This document shows, one piece after another, positions 9,894 through 19,452 of a stretch of 64,000 bases of DNA. The stretch covers positions 1-64,000 of the forward strand of contig JAHHHH010000011.1 in NCBI GenBank assembly GCA_019359415.1, written 5' to 3'. How positions within the stretch are numbered: the stretch's first letter is position 1; each line of letters starts with the position of its first letter. A model generated the notes under the pieces. That model made no database searches and was not told the DNA's origin. It was given only the letters and a program-made list of their open reading frames with translations. The position numbers were made by a program, and so were the translations under genes. This stretch comes from Iphinoe sp. HA4291-MV1 (GTDB lineage: Bacteria; Cyanobacteriota; Cyanobacteriia; Cyanobacteriales; Nostocaceae).

Positions 9894-9944
9894 GTAGTTG
9901 AAAGTATGAACCGCCAAGAGCGCCAACAAAAGAATAGAAGATTA

Positions 9945-10277
9945 TTATAAAATTCTTTTACCCAGAGGTACGTCTCTATCTGGCTGAATTAAAACGACTT
10001 CACTATCGTCTAGCACTACACCTAAGACTAGAACTTCAGACATAAAATCAGCGATTTGACGAGATGGAAAGTTGGTGACAGCTAATATTAACTTGTGCGT
10101 TAAATCCTGTTTTTGATAAAGTTTTGTGATTTTGGCGCTAGATTTTTTAATGCCCAAATCACCAAAGTCTATCCAAAGTTTGTATGCTGGTTTTCGGGCT
10201 TGAGGAAAATCTTCTACTTTAATAACTTTGCCAGCACGAATTTCTACTTTTTCAAAGTCATCGTAAGTTATTTGCAT
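9945..10277 (-). CDS. CsaA-like tRNA-binding-domain protein
   Basis: 110-residue stand-alone tRNA_bind (EMAP/Trbp111-like OB fold) protein resembling CsaA, which in other bacteria has chaperone or export-related and tRNA-binding activity. Visible motifs: FEKVEIRAGKVIKVEDFPQARKPAYKLWIDFG and the family signature NFPSRQIADFMSEVLVLG. Its start codon overlaps the tatC stop by one base (TAATG), so the two are probably translated together. Confidence 0.85.
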   Translation of the reverse strand: MQITYDDFEKVEIRAGKVIKVEDFPQARKPAYKLWIDFGDLGIKKSSAKITKLYQKQDLTHKLILAVTNFPSRQIADFMSEVLVLGVVLDDSEVVLIQPDRDVPLGKRIL

Positions 10278-11086
10278 TATTTTCCTACCAGTTTAACTAG
10301 ACCAATACCACCAAAGTAAAGTCCCAGTACTGCCCCTGCTAAGAGAGTTTGAGTGAAGGGGTCAGTTGAAGGTGTCAAAATTGCTCCTAAAACCACTGCT
10401 CCTAAAATAACGTAGCGCCAACCAGAAAGCATTTGACCAGAAGAAACAATTCCCAAAGCACCAAGCAATGTTTGAATGATAGGGATTTGAAATGCTAACC
10501 CAGTACTAAATAGCAGCAACAAGATAAATTCAAAATATTTGTCAATCGACCACAGTTGCTCTACTACATCTGCACCATAGCTGATGAAAAATTTCAAAGC
10601 AGCTGGTACTAACAAAAGGTACGCAAAAAGTAACCCTCCTGCAAACAGGAAACTCGATCCCAAAACTATAGGTCCCAGCAAACGGCGTTCACGACGAGTG
10701 AGTCCAGGGAGAACAAACTGGATAATTTGGTATAGCACAAACGGGCTAGACACAACCAATCCACTGTAGCCTGCAACTTTCATTGAGACGAAAAAATATT
10801 CTCCCGGTGCTAGTTGCAGAAATTTTACTCCCTGTGCTGGCACTTCTAGCAGCTTAACAATCGGCTTAACGGCGAGGAAGCAGCCGACAACACCCACTAC
10901 TACAGCAATTAGCGAGTAAAAAATCCGCTGTCGTAACTCCTCTAGGTGATCGAAAATTGACATTTCGACTTCACCGGGTAACTCATCAAGAGGATCAGTA
11001 GGATCTATTTCTGGTTTTGAGTCGCTATTTACTTCAAAGTCAACACTAGCAGGAGTTGTTGTGTCTAGGTCTTGTGAAGATGTCAT
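10277..11086 (-). CDS. tatC: Sec-independent protein translocase TatC
   Basis: 269-residue polytopic membrane protein and twin-arginine signal receptor. The acidic N-terminal extension (about 45 residues) precedes the conserved [18 protein letters not shown], where the invariant FxxHLxELRxR motif lies. Six hydrophobic segments follow. The gene is close to petC, whose product has a Tat signal. The downstream csaA-like gene overlaps it by one base. Confidence 0.96.
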   Translation of the reverse strand: MTSSQDLDTTTPASVDFEVNSDSKPEIDPTDPLDELPGEVEMSIFDHLEELRQRIFYSLIAVVVGVVGCFLAVKPIVKLLEVPAQGVKFLQLAPGEYFFVSMKVAGYSGLVVSSPFVLYQIIQFVLPGLTRRERRLLGPIVLGSSFLFAGGLLFAYLLLVPAALKFFISYGADVVEQLWSIDKYFEFILLLLFSTGLAFQIPIIQTLLGALGIVSSGQMLSGWRYVILGAVVLGAILTPSTDPFTQTLLAGAVLGLYFGGIGLVKLVGK

Positions 11087-11140
11087 GAGTTAGCTAGAAG
11101 TCATCACCTGTTAACTATTGTATCTGGGAAGCAGGTGGAT

Positions 11141-11172
11141 GTAGAGACGCTTTCATGAGAGCGCGTCTCTAC
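11141..11172. repeat. GTAGAGACG-type palindrome between slt and tatC
   Basis: Ten-base arms GTAGAGACGC (11141-11150) and GCGTCTCTAC (11163-11172) enclose a 12-base loop. It has no clear T run, so it looks like a dispersed palindrome rather than a classical terminator. A related perfect palindrome occurs at 29447-29475. Confidence 0.75.
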
Positions 11173-11181
11173 TCTTTAACA

Positions 11182-13371
11182 TTACTGAAGCGGTAATTGT
11201 GGGTGTACAGTCGAATATTTTGCTACCAACTGAGAAATTTCAGGGTTGTAAAGTCTTAGGTAATTCCAGTAGTTACCCATCACCTGACGCACGTAATTTT
11301 TGGTTTCATCAAAGGGAATTGATTCCACGAATTCATCCGGATCTCCCTTAGGTAGAGTTTGTACCCACTTAGAAACGTTACCAGGACCAGCATTATAACT
11401 GGCGATCGCGAGCAGGGAGTTATTGCCATACTGCTGATGAGTGTGATCCAAATACCAAGTTCCCAGCATGATATTGTCGTTGGGATTTTCCAAATTCATT
11501 TTTTTGCTGTCCAACTTAATTTGTGGGGCAATCCATTTAGCTGTATCTGGTAGCACCTGCATTAAACCAACAGCACCAGCGCTAGAACGAATTTTTGGCT
11601 CAAATTGTGATTCCTGACGTATGAGGGCAGTTACTATCAAGGAATTTAGCTGACGCTTTTGGGACCATTGCTCAATTTTCTTCTGAAAAGGGAACGGATA
11701 ACGAGCTTGCCAGTAGGTGATTTGTTTGCTCAAAGCCTGATACTGGGCTTGTTCTTCCGGTGTCTCTCGGTCTTCCAATTCAGCAATTGTATCAATCCCG
11801 ATGATATTTTCTCCCTTTGTCAGTCGCATTAAACCCTCAGTAAATTGCTCTGCTACGGTTGGCTGCATTTTGTTCTGAAATTCGGTCTGCCATTGCAACC
11901 AAGCATCGCGGTTTTGACCAAGCAGGTACAATTCTTTAAATGTCTCAGAACCAGCAGTTGGTACTGGACGTTGGTATGGCACGACGTCTGGGTTCATCCG
12001 GCGCACAGAGTTAAAATTGCCAACATTGAGTCCCAAAGTTGCTGCTGCTCGCCATGAGTAGTAAGAGTAGGGAAAATTGCTGAGAGTATACTCATAAGCT
12101 TGTTTTGCCTCTTGCTTTTTCCCCAGTTTTGTTGCCCATTTTCCCACCCAAAAACTGGCTCTGGGAGCCAAAATACTGTTGGGGTTATTTTTGGGAATGG
12201 GTTCTGCCCATTGCCATGCAGCTTTATAATCTTTGGATTTCGCTTTTTGTTGTGCTATTTTCCAGCGATACTCTGCCGCTTCCTCTGAGTTGGCGTACTT
12301 GGTAATAAGTAGCTTCAGAGCCTCACTAGCTGCCTTTTGATCTTGAGTCTGAAGAATTTTGACTTTTTCTATAAGCGCGGTACCTGCTTTGTCAGGAAAT
12401 TTATTAATCACCTGATCAAGATAGGGCAAAGCGTCTTTGCGTACTGTTGCCATTTCTGCTAAGCGCAACAAAGCAGTGCTAGTTTCTTTTGCATCTGGAA
12501 ATGCCTTCACCATTTGTTGATAAGCAACAGTGGCTTCTGCTTTTTTTCCACTAACCTGTAATCCCCGTGCAACGCGGTAGAAGTTGCGGGCTGTTCGAGT
12601 TGCTTTGGCGTACGCTGTCGTTGCTTTGGCAAATTCATTGTTTTCCCAGTAAGCTGTGCCAACAATGTCCCATTCTTCGGGTTTTAGGGTGGGGTTGTTC
12701 GCTAGCTGATCCAATACAGGTAAAATCCCTGGTTGGTCATAGGCATATTTTGCCAGAACTAACTGCAATTGCGGTTGATTGGGATTTTCCTGCAACCGTT
12801 TACGGATAATTTCCCAAGTGAGGGGATGGGAAGGAAATTCAGCGATCGCTTTGTCCTGATACTCTCTAAGTCCGATGAGATACAGGGCTTTAGCAGCAGC
12901 TGGTTCTTTGGGATATTCTTTCAGCACTTTCTGCCTCAGATCCGAGGCTTTACCTTCTTGTCCTAAAATGTCCTGTGCCTGCGCCTGTTTTAGCAACACA
13001 TAGGGCGCAAGGAGTTGGTAATCTTTGTCTAGTCCTTCTAGTAACTCTAGTGCAGTTTGAGCTTGCTTTCGTTCAATTAAGTCACTTGCCAAAAGATAAC
13101 GAGCGCGATTTCGATCTGCGGATTTTGATCCTCCCTTGAGCGCTTCTAGTTTTGCAGCACGCTGTTGTGGGGATTGTGACACCAAGGCAAAAACGGGTGA
13201 TTTAGCTTTGCTTTCTTCCGAAAGCTTTTCAGATTGAGCATTACGCGGTTTAAGCCATTGCCCGACGAATTTTCCGACATCGGGAGCTGACACGAGTGCT
13301 CCAGCTAAAAAGGCACATAGTCCTGCACCCGCAATGAGAGAAATATGCTTTGTCTGTAGCTTCTTCAGCAT
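11182..13371 (-). CDS. Lytic murein transglycosylase (Slt70-like, TPR plus SLT domain)
   Basis: 729-residue envelope enzyme cleaving peptidoglycan glycan strands. It starts with a hydrophobic segment (residues about 9-27) serving as a signal or anchor, then a long alpha-helical TPR-like superhelix, and a C-terminal SLT domain. The SLT hallmarks are ALIRQESQFEPKIRSSAGAVGLMQ, with the catalytic Glu in RQES (about residue 595), and ASYNAGPGNVSKW. The start MLKKLQTKHISLIAGAG gives a good N-terminal export signal. Confidence 0.93.
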   Translation of the reverse strand: MLKKLQTKHISLIAGAGLCAFLAGALVSAPDVGKFVGQWLKPRNAQSEKLSEESKAKSPVFALVSQSPQQRAAKLEALKGGSKSADRNRARYLLASDLIERKQAQTALELLEGLDKDYQLLAPYVLLKQAQAQDILGQEGKASDLRQKVLKEYPKEPAAAKALYLIGLREYQDKAIAEFPSHPLTWEIIRKRLQENPNQPQLQLVLAKYAYDQPGILPVLDQLANNPTLKPEEWDIVGTAYWENNEFAKATTAYAKATRTARNFYRVARGLQVSGKKAEATVAYQQMVKAFPDAKETSTALLRLAEMATVRKDALPYLDQVINKFPDKAGTALIEKVKILQTQDQKAASEALKLLITKYANSEEAAEYRWKIAQQKAKSKDYKAAWQWAEPIPKNNPNSILAPRASFWVGKWATKLGKKQEAKQAYEYTLSNFPYSYYSWRAAATLGLNVGNFNSVRRMNPDVVPYQRPVPTAGSETFKELYLLGQNRDAWLQWQTEFQNKMQPTVAEQFTEGLMRLTKGENIIGIDTIAELEDRETPEEQAQYQALSKQITYWQARYPFPFQKKIEQWSQKRQLNSLIVTALIRQESQFEPKIRSSAGAVGLMQVLPDTAKWIAPQIKLDSKKMNLENPNDNIMLGTWYLDHTHQQYGNNSLLAIASYNAGPGNVSKWVQTLPKGDPDEFVESIPFDETKNYVRQVMGNYWNYLRLYNPEISQLVAKYSTVHPQLPLQ

Positions 13372-14423
13372 TGATTCCCGCTGAAAATTTCACATGAATT
13401 TCTTGCCACTTTAGCATTACTGGTGGTCAATGTCCTCAGTTTTAACTTTTTTATTTTTAATTTTTCGGGTTCAAAGATGAGATGTAAATTTTAAATCTTA
13501 TTTATAATTGATACTTTGTTAGCGTAAGTAATCTTCGTTAGAGATTTCAGAACCAAGACATACTACTCCTTATATCAAATCTTTATTTTTAGAAGTAAAA
13601 ACTTAATACAGCAGTCAGGAGTCAGATCGCGTAGCGTCTCCCCTTCGCCCCTTGGGCGACGCCAGAGGCGTTGGTGCAAGCCTGTCCGCAGGACTTACAA
13701 AGCAGCGTGTCGCAGACAAGGGAGAAGTAAAAAGGTCTTAGAGTCTAGCTTTTAGATCTTATAGATCTTACTCTTTGTACTTCACGCACGAACAATGTGC
13801 TGTAAGTATTGAATAGCTTGTATTTAAAGTTACTAAACAAGAATGTGTTAAAGAAGAAAGATGCAGTATAACTCAAACAATTATAACATAAGTACAAGCA
13901 AGAAATAATACAAAACTCCTGAGATCAATGCTATCAATTGTTATGGTCTCGAATCAATCCATGTTTCTATGTTTATCCCTCTAATGGAAGATGCCAAAGT
14001 GGTGCAAGTAGCAAGAGCTATAATTTTTTAACAGAGTATTTTAGGAAGCTTGGTGATTCATAGCTGAGCGACAATTTTTGCATGACTTTCTTTATGTTTG
14101 CCTTTGTTTTGTCTAGATATAAATGGTAGTAGCAATTCTAAATGATTCGTCAAATCTTCCATTAAGGGTATCATTTGTCATTTATCCATTTGGACAACCA
14201 GCAAGCGCGATCGCTCCACAACCCATCTACGAGCAGGACATTTCTTGTGCTGTTGTTCATCCGATTTATCTTCGCCAATAGGGGCGAATATAGGGTGTAT
14301 ACTTATGTTTCTCAACTGCATTGACTGGACTAAAAGTTTCTGTAAGTTCACTACATCTCAATTTTGAGATAGTGTTTTAACACTGAATAAGTTTTGCTCC
14401 CAATCTACATAAAGTGTTCACTT
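13372..14423. other. Gene-free spacer of about 1 kb
   Basis: No supportable gene is seen. A G+C-rich palindromic repeat occupies 13626-13672 and is followed by related GCAAGCCTGTCCGCAGG-type sequence to about 13725. The rest is A+T-rich. HIP1-like GCGATCGC occurs near 14208. A decayed gene cannot be excluded. Confidence 0.5.
13626..13672. repeat. G+C-rich palindromic repeat (Nostocales type)
   Basis: Contains GCGTAGCGTCTCC, CGCCCCTTGGGCG and GACGCCAGAGGCG, nested short palindromes. Related sequence recurs at 36287-36338 and, more loosely, at 31988-32025. Confidence 0.7.
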
Positions 14424-15683
14424 TCAATGCTGTCCTAATTTAGGAGTCCTCCCCTTCAAGCCAATCATCAGCTTGAGAGCAAATATTTTGACCACAGGTA
14501 TTCGTTGGGTTATCCATAATCCCATACGACGAACTATCACAACTGGCAAAATATTATTAGAAAACATCCTGTCTAACAAATCAGTAAAACCTAAAATTGT
14601 CAGGTTCTCCCGCTTGCGCCAGCGTTCGTAACGTTTGAGGATTTGAATGTCACCGATATCTTCACCTTGAGCTTGAGCCTCTTGCAACACTTGCGCCAAA
14701 GCAGCCACATCCCGAACGCCCAAGTTTAAACCTTGTCCGCCTACAGGATGGCAATTGTGTGCTGCATCGCCAACTAAAGCTAGTCGGTGGAGGACATAGC
14801 GATCGCTCTGCATGAGTTGTACCTGAAAAATAAAGCGATCGCCCAGTAATTCCAACTTCCCCATCTGGTTACCATAGCGCTTGGTTAATTCTCTTAAAAA
14901 TTGCTCATCATCCAAAGCACATAGAGCCTTTGCTTCTTCATGAGGAGCAGTCCAGACAATTCGGCAACGGTTTCCTGGCAAAGGTAAAATCGCAAATGGA
15001 CCACTAGACCAAAATTTTTCGTATGCTGTGTTATTGTGAGGTTTTTCTGGTTTGACGAAAGCAACAATACAAGACTGCCAATATTTCCAGCCAAGGGTTT
15101 TCATTCCAGCAGCTTGACGGATAGGGGAACGCGCTCCATCTGCGGCTACGACTAATTTACTGCAAACTGTCCGCATCTGGTCTGCGACTTTGATGTCCAT
15201 TGTCACCATGTCCTGGTGATACTGAATATTAACTACTTGAGCAGGACATAGGTATGTTACGTTGGGACAATTTTTGACAAACTCCTGCAAGGGATGCAAC
15301 AGTGCTTGATGTTCTGCTACATAACCTAAATCTTGTGTGCCTATATCCTCGGTTTTCCATTCCACCACACCAGGATAATCAGCATCAGAAAGACGCACAC
15401 GGCGGAAAGTCTCAATGTTGGGCAATATTTTGTTCCAAACTCCAATTTCTTGAAAAATAAGTGCCGAAAGCATATGCACTGCGTAAGCCTGTCCTTTGGC
15501 TATCGCTGCTGATTCTACTTTTGCCTCCACCAGCAGCACACTTAACCCAGAATCTTTCAATGCAGAGGCTAGGGTTAAGCCAACAATCCCGCCGCCGACG
15601 ATGACCAAATCATAATCATATCCCCGCTTATGTGTCGATGTTTGGGGAGAGGAAAGAGTTTGAGAAAGCTGCGCTTGCGCCAT
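14424..15683 (-). CDS. FAD-dependent hydroxylase (UbiH/Coq6-type)
   Basis: 419-residue flavoprotein monooxygenase. The Rossmann FAD-binding motif is VIVGGGIVGLTLASAL (residues about 27-42), and the second FAD motif is GDAAHNCHPVGGQGLNLGVRD (about residues 303-323). Members of this family hydroxylate aromatic rings in quinone biosynthesis; in cyanobacteria plastoquinone-type or related substrates have been considered, but the substrate is not evident from the sequence. It stands alone with long spacers on its downstream side. Confidence 0.88.
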   Translation of the reverse strand: MAQAQLSQTLSSPQTSTHKRGYDYDLVIVGGGIVGLTLASALKDSGLSVLLVEAKVESAAIAKGQAYAVHMLSALIFQEIGVWNKILPNIETFRRVRLSDADYPGVVEWKTEDIGTQDLGYVAEHQALLHPLQEFVKNCPNVTYLCPAQVVNIQYHQDMVTMDIKVADQMRTVCSKLVVAADGARSPIRQAAGMKTLGWKYWQSCIVAFVKPEKPHNNTAYEKFWSSGPFAILPLPGNRCRIVWTAPHEEAKALCALDDEQFLRELTKRYGNQMGKLELLGDRFIFQVQLMQSDRYVLHRLALVGDAAHNCHPVGGQGLNLGVRDVAALAQVLQEAQAQGEDIGDIQILKRYERWRKRENLTILGFTDLLDRMFSNNILPVVIVRRMGLWITQRIPVVKIFALKLMIGLKGRTPKLGQH

Positions 15684-15842
15684 TGTTAAGATAAATTACA
15701 GCATTTTAACTATTATTCTGACGCAAGTGGACGTTGAAGGGCAAGTTGAGGAGTTTGCTGGACTGCCAACGCAGTGGCTTCCGAGTCGCACAGCCGTCAT
15801 TTTGACGACTGACGCTTCTGTTGGTGAGTTCTTTCTTGGTAA

Positions 15843-16058
15843 CTATTTCTTCATAGTGCTTCCAGTATGGGAGGCTTTGTGCTTGCGATGATGTTTTGTA
15901 CGATGCATTTTAGTAGCTTTGGTACCAGTAGCGGGTTTGGCAGTAACAGTTTTAGTCTGAGCAGGAGTGGTCGTTTTAGCTTGGACAGCAGGTGCAGTTA
16001 GAGCTACAGGAGCTGCAAATACCAGAGCAATGAGTAAGGCTTTAGCGAACTTGTTCAT
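15843..16058 (-). CDS. Small secreted Lys/His/Thr-rich protein
   Basis: 71-residue protein with a clear Sec signal (MNKFAKALLIALVFAAPVAL, cleavage probably after PAVQA at residue 27). The mature part is very basic and low complexity, with TKATKMHRTKHHRKHK. No family recognised. Similar small basic exported peptides are common in cyanobacteria; a role such as cell-wall or nucleic-acid binding would be guesswork. Confidence 0.65.
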   Translation of the reverse strand: MNKFAKALLIALVFAAPVALTAPAVQAKTTTPAQTKTVTAKPATGTKATKMHRTKHHRKHKASHTGSTMKK

Positions 16059-16378
16059 TTGAGAATTTTTATCTGAAAATGAATAATCTAAACTATAGGC
16101 AGAAAGTTATGTCAGTCTCATGTTGTCGATGTGAAGTTTTTGTATAGATTTTTGCAAGCTTTACATCTCAAATGCCCAAATCATGCTTATAGCCAAGAGT
16201 TGTAAGCTGACAGCCTTTTCTGTCAAGAAACACTCTTAACTCTTAACAGGCAAGAAGAAGGGAAAGCGTTGCGGGCGTGTAATCGCGTCCCTTGGGCGCT
16301 CAAAAGATGCACTTGTTTTGGCGCGACAACTTACTTCCACGATCAGGAAAATTCCCAGGTAAAATATGATGTCAAAGC
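16059..16378. other. Spacer between the small secreted gene and yebC
   Basis: No gene supported. A short G+C-rich repeat-like piece (CGTCCCTTGGGCGCTC) lies near 16287-16302. Confidence 0.5.
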
Positions 16379-17134
16379 TCAAATCATCACAGCCATGAGT
16401 TGTTCTGGCATTTCAAAATTAGCAGTGACACTTTGTACATCATCTAAACCCTCTAAAGTATCAATTAATTTAAGAAGCGATCGCGCCTGATCTGGATCAG
16501 TCACTTCTACATTGTTACTAGGAATCCAGCATAGTTCGGCATCAGTCACCTTAAAGCCCTTTTCTTTTAAAGTCTGGCTCAGGTTCTCTAAATTAACCAC
16601 TTCGGTAAACACCTCAGCCGTTTGTTCCTCTGTCATCTCATAAGACTCGGCACCGCCTTCAAGAGATGCTTCTAAAAGCTGTTCTTCATCAACGATTCCC
16701 TCAACAGTACAAACGCCCTTTTGAGAAAACATCCAACTGACGCAACCTGTTTCACCAAGATTACCACCGTTTTTACTAAAAGCAGCGCGTAAGTCAGCAG
16801 CAGTACGATTGCGATTATCTGTTAAGGCTTCAACAAGGATAGCAACTCCTCCAGGACCATACCCTTCATAACGAATAGCTTCTAAACTAGAGGCATCACC
16901 CAATAGTGTACCTGCACCTTTGGTGATCGCCCGTTCAATGTTCTCATTAGGAAGACCAGCTGCTTTTGCTTTTTCAATTGCTGTGCGTAGTTGAAAATTC
17001 CCTGCTGGATCTGAAACCCCACTTCTTGCTGCTACAATAATCGCACGCGACCACTGGGTGAAAGTCCTACCCTTTTTTGCATCCACGACCGCCTTTTGGC
17101 GTTTAATATTCGCCCATTTACTGTGTCCTGCCAT
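16379..17134 (-). CDS. YebC/PmpR-family protein
   Basis: 251-residue member of the YebC/PmpR family, described as transcription regulator and, for some members, as ribosome-associated factor that helps translation of proline-rich stretches. The N-terminal signature [22 protein letters not shown] and the motif [22 protein letters not shown] are unmistakable. The family's usual length is about 245-250 residues. It is monocistronic here. Confidence 0.95.
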   Translation of the reverse strand: MAGHSKWANIKRQKAVVDAKKGRTFTQWSRAIIVAARSGVSDPAGNFQLRTAIEKAKAAGLPNENIERAITKGAGTLLGDASSLEAIRYEGYGPGGVAILVEALTDNRNRTAADLRAAFSKNGGNLGETGCVSWMFSQKGVCTVEGIVDEEQLLEASLEGGAESYEMTEEQTAEVFTEVVNLENLSQTLKEKGFKVTDAELCWIPSNNVEVTDPDQARSLLKLIDTLEGLDDVQSVTANFEMPEQLMAVMI

Positions 17135-17254
17135 ATTTGGAAATTAACAATACTATCTACTCACCAGATAAGATATAGCTAGATTCTAGCTCTTGTATAC
17201 TCATTAGATTTCTTGCAAAAATCCGGTTTAGAAAATTGACTTTTGCAAGAGACT

Positions 17255-17902
17255 TCATAAAGGAAAAGCTGTCTCTTGTGTTTCAGGTGTTAACACAGTC
17301 TGAGCGTGCTTGCGAAGTAACTCTGCTGCAGTATCTCCATCGTTCTGTACCAATGCGTCAATGATTTCCTGATGTTCCCTAACAAAAGACAGTGGATCAA
17401 CCTTCTTTTGTCTCAATACCAAATTAATGCGAGTCCAAGCTTCAAAATTTAATGAATCCCACATATGCAATAAAACACTATTACTAGATGTCTCAATAAT
17501 AAGTCGATGAAACACTGCATTTTGCCGTGCCAGTTGCTTCCAGTCCTTTGCTAGGGCAGCATCTCGGAATACTACTTGGACAACTTGAAGTGGTTGAGGG
17601 TTTTTATGAAACTTAGAGGCTGCTAACCGTGCTGCCAATGCTTCCAGTTCTCCTCGAACTTGATAAGACTCCTGCATCTCACGCAAACTCACTTCCCGCA
17701 CCCGCGTTCCTCGGTAAGGTTCACTGTCCACCAGCCGCATCGCTTCTAGTTCGCGCAGTGCTTCTCGAACGGGTGCTTGACTTGTCTCCATATCTCGAGC
17801 AATCTGTAGCTCTACCAATCGCTCACCAGGTTGATACGTACCGTTAAGGATGCGCTCTATCAGTACCTGCTTGACGCGATCGCTCATGCATTCACGCTTC
17901 AT
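17255..17902 (-). CDS. GntR-family transcriptional regulator (FCD/FadR subfamily)
   Basis: 215-residue repressor-type regulator. The winged helix is at about residues 6-75 (ERILNGTYQPGERLVELQIA, then SQAPVREALRELEAMRLV), followed by an all-helical FCD effector domain with ExxxVRGELEALAARLA. The initiating codon could be 17902 (MKREC) or Met6 at 17887. Two ATCGATAAT-centred palindromes lie upstream, at 17945-17954 and 17972-17983, suited to autoregulation. Downstream context (an MFS transporter and gluconokinase) suggests control of a small organic acid or sugar acid, but the effector is unknown. Confidence 0.88.
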   Translation of the reverse strand: MKRECMSDRVKQVLIERILNGTYQPGERLVELQIARDMETSQAPVREALRELEAMRLVDSEPYRGTRVREVSLREMQESYQVRGELEALAARLAASKFHKNPQPLQVVQVVFRDAALAKDWKQLARQNAVFHRLIIETSSNSVLLHMWDSLNFEAWTRINLVLRQKKVDPLSFVREHQEIIDALVQNDGDTAAELLRKHAQTVLTPETQETAFPL

Positions 17903-17944
17903 TTTTATTGGTCAATTTTTTTCTCTTCTTTCTTGACTATAAAG

Positions 17945-17983
17945 TATCGATAATCTATAGTCAAAGTAACGATTATCGATAAT
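17945..17983. promoter_or_regulatory. Probable operator upstream of the GntR-type regulator
   Basis: A perfect 12-base palindrome ATTATCGATAAT (17972-17983) is preceded by a related TATCGATAAT (17945-17954), spaced 27 bases centre to centre, roughly 2.5 helical turns. They lie 43-81 bases upstream of the regulator's start. Binding by this regulator is inferred. Confidence 0.5.
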
Positions 17984-18148
17984 GTTGCGATTTTGGCAGC
18001 GCTCACTCCTGGTTTTGAAGCAGGTGTACTTCATCCACCTACATCCATTGAAAGTTATCCGTTAGAAGAGGTGGTGAAAGCTTACGAGCAAGTGCTCAAT
18101 CGCAACACAGCTAGCAAGGTTGTTCTTGCTCCATCTAGAAACCATTAA
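17984..18148 (+). pseudogene. 3' remnant of a zinc-type alcohol dehydrogenase/quinone oxidoreductase gene
   Basis: An open frame without a start codon runs to a TAA at 18146-18148 and encodes ALTPGFEAGVLHPPTSIESY followed by PLEEVVKAYEQVLNRNTASK and VVLAPSRNH. This matches the C-terminal end typical of medium-chain dehydrogenases (zinc-binding dehydrogenase/NADPH:quinone reductase), where a PLEEVxxAYExVxxRxxxGKVVL segment closes the protein. The remaining roughly 280 residues are absent. The homology begins right at the putative GntR-family operator, suggesting a deletion that removed the gene body. Confidence 0.7.
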
Positions 18149-18184
18149 AGTCTACAAATTTATAAACAACTGGAGTCTTATCCT

Positions 18185-19426
18185 ATGAGGACTACTAACA
18201 AGCACTCTTTGAGGCCATCTACCAATGAAGTTAGTCAAGACCCTTTAGGACGAAATCTTGTCTTGATCATGGCGATAACTTGTGGGGTTGTCGTCGCTAA
18301 CCTATACTACAACCAACCTCTACTGGCTGTCATTGCCCAAAACCTTCAGGCTCCCACCCATACCACTGGGTGGATTCCCATGCTGACTCAAATCGGTTAC
18401 GCTGTGGGGATTTTCCTCCTCGTTCCACTGGGCGATTTGATGGAGAGGCGAAAGCTGATTCTAACAATGCTGGTGTTAACATCTCTAGCGTTGGGGATGG
18501 CAGCTGTATCATTCAATCTTGCTTGGTTGTTAGTTGCGAGTTTGGCGATCGGTATAACCAGCATTACGGCACAGCTCATAGTTCCTTTTGCCGCACAACT
18601 GGCAAAACCGCAGCAGCGAGGGAAAATTGTTGGTACGGTGATGAGTGGGCTGTTAATAGGAATTCTTGTAGCTAGGACAGTCAGCGGTTTTGTAGGAGCT
18701 AGCTTGGGCTGGCGGGCGATGTATTTGCTAGCTTGTGGGTTGATGATTGTTCTGGCTGTTGCCTTGTCGAGAATGCTACCAAAAAGCCAACCATCGCTGC
18801 AAGTTTCCTACCCACGACTAATCCAGTCTTTGTTCAAGTTGGTACAACAGCAGTCTGTCTTGCGTGAAGCTTCGCTTGCAGGGGCAATGTCTTTTGGAGC
18901 CTTCAGCGCTTTTTGGAGTACGCTTGTTTTCTTTTTGGCACAGCCACCTTACCACTACGGTAGTGAAGTCACAGGGTTGTTTGGGCTAGTGGGTGTGGTG
19001 GGAGCGACAGCGGCTCCTGTTGTGGGTAAGATAGCAGATAAAAGGAATCCCAGGATAACTGTAGGACTGGGTCTTTCGATTACAACCTTGTCATTTCTCA
19101 TTTTCTGGGTGTTTGGTTACCACATCCTGGGGCTAATTGCCGGGGTTATTCTTCTGGACTTGGGTGCGCAAAGCACACACATTTCCAACCAGGCAAGAAT
19201 TTTCAGTTTACCATTAGAGTTTCACAGCCGTTTGAATGCGCTTTATATTACCTTTTCCTTTATGGGAGGAGCATTGGGTTCGTTCCTTGGTGCATATGCT
19301 TGGAGTCGTTGGCAATGGCATGGGGTTTGTGCGATCGCATTAATTATGCTAGGAGTGGCTTTTACTACGTTTATTAAACAGCGTCAGCGTCCAGTCTATG
19401 TTTTACCGCATCTACCCCGACGGTAA
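18185..19426 (+). CDS. MFS transporter (drug/sugar-efflux type)
   Basis: 413-residue major facilitator protein with about 12 hydrophobic segments. Visible signatures are YYNQPLLAVIAQNL in TM1, GWIPMLTQIGYAVGIFLLVPLGDLMERRKLI (the MFS motif A region between TM2 and TM3), and a matching loop GKIADKRNPR between halves. The family exports small metabolites or drugs; substrate unknown. It lies 37 bases past the dehydrogenase remnant and divergent from the GntR-type regulator. Confidence 0.9.
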   Translation: MRTTNKHSLRPSTNEVSQDPLGRNLVLIMAITCGVVVANLYYNQPLLAVIAQNLQAPTHTTGWIPMLTQIGYAVGIFLLVPLGDLMERRKLILTMLVLTSLALGMAAVSFNLAWLLVASLAIGITSITAQLIVPFAAQLAKPQQRGKIVGTVMSGLLIGILVARTVSGFVGASLGWRAMYLLACGLMIVLAVALSRMLPKSQPSLQVSYPRLIQSLFKLVQQQSVLREASLAGAMSFGAFSAFWSTLVFFLAQPPYHYGSEVTGLFGLVGVVGATAAPVVGKIADKRNPRITVGLGLSITTLSFLIFWVFGYHILGLIAGVILLDLGAQSTHISNQARIFSLPLEFHSRLNALYITFSFMGGALGSFLGAYAWSRWQWHGVCAIALIMLGVAFTTFIKQRQRPVYVLPHLPRR

Positions 19427-19452
19427 CACGGCAGCGCTTGCCATCAACTCGC

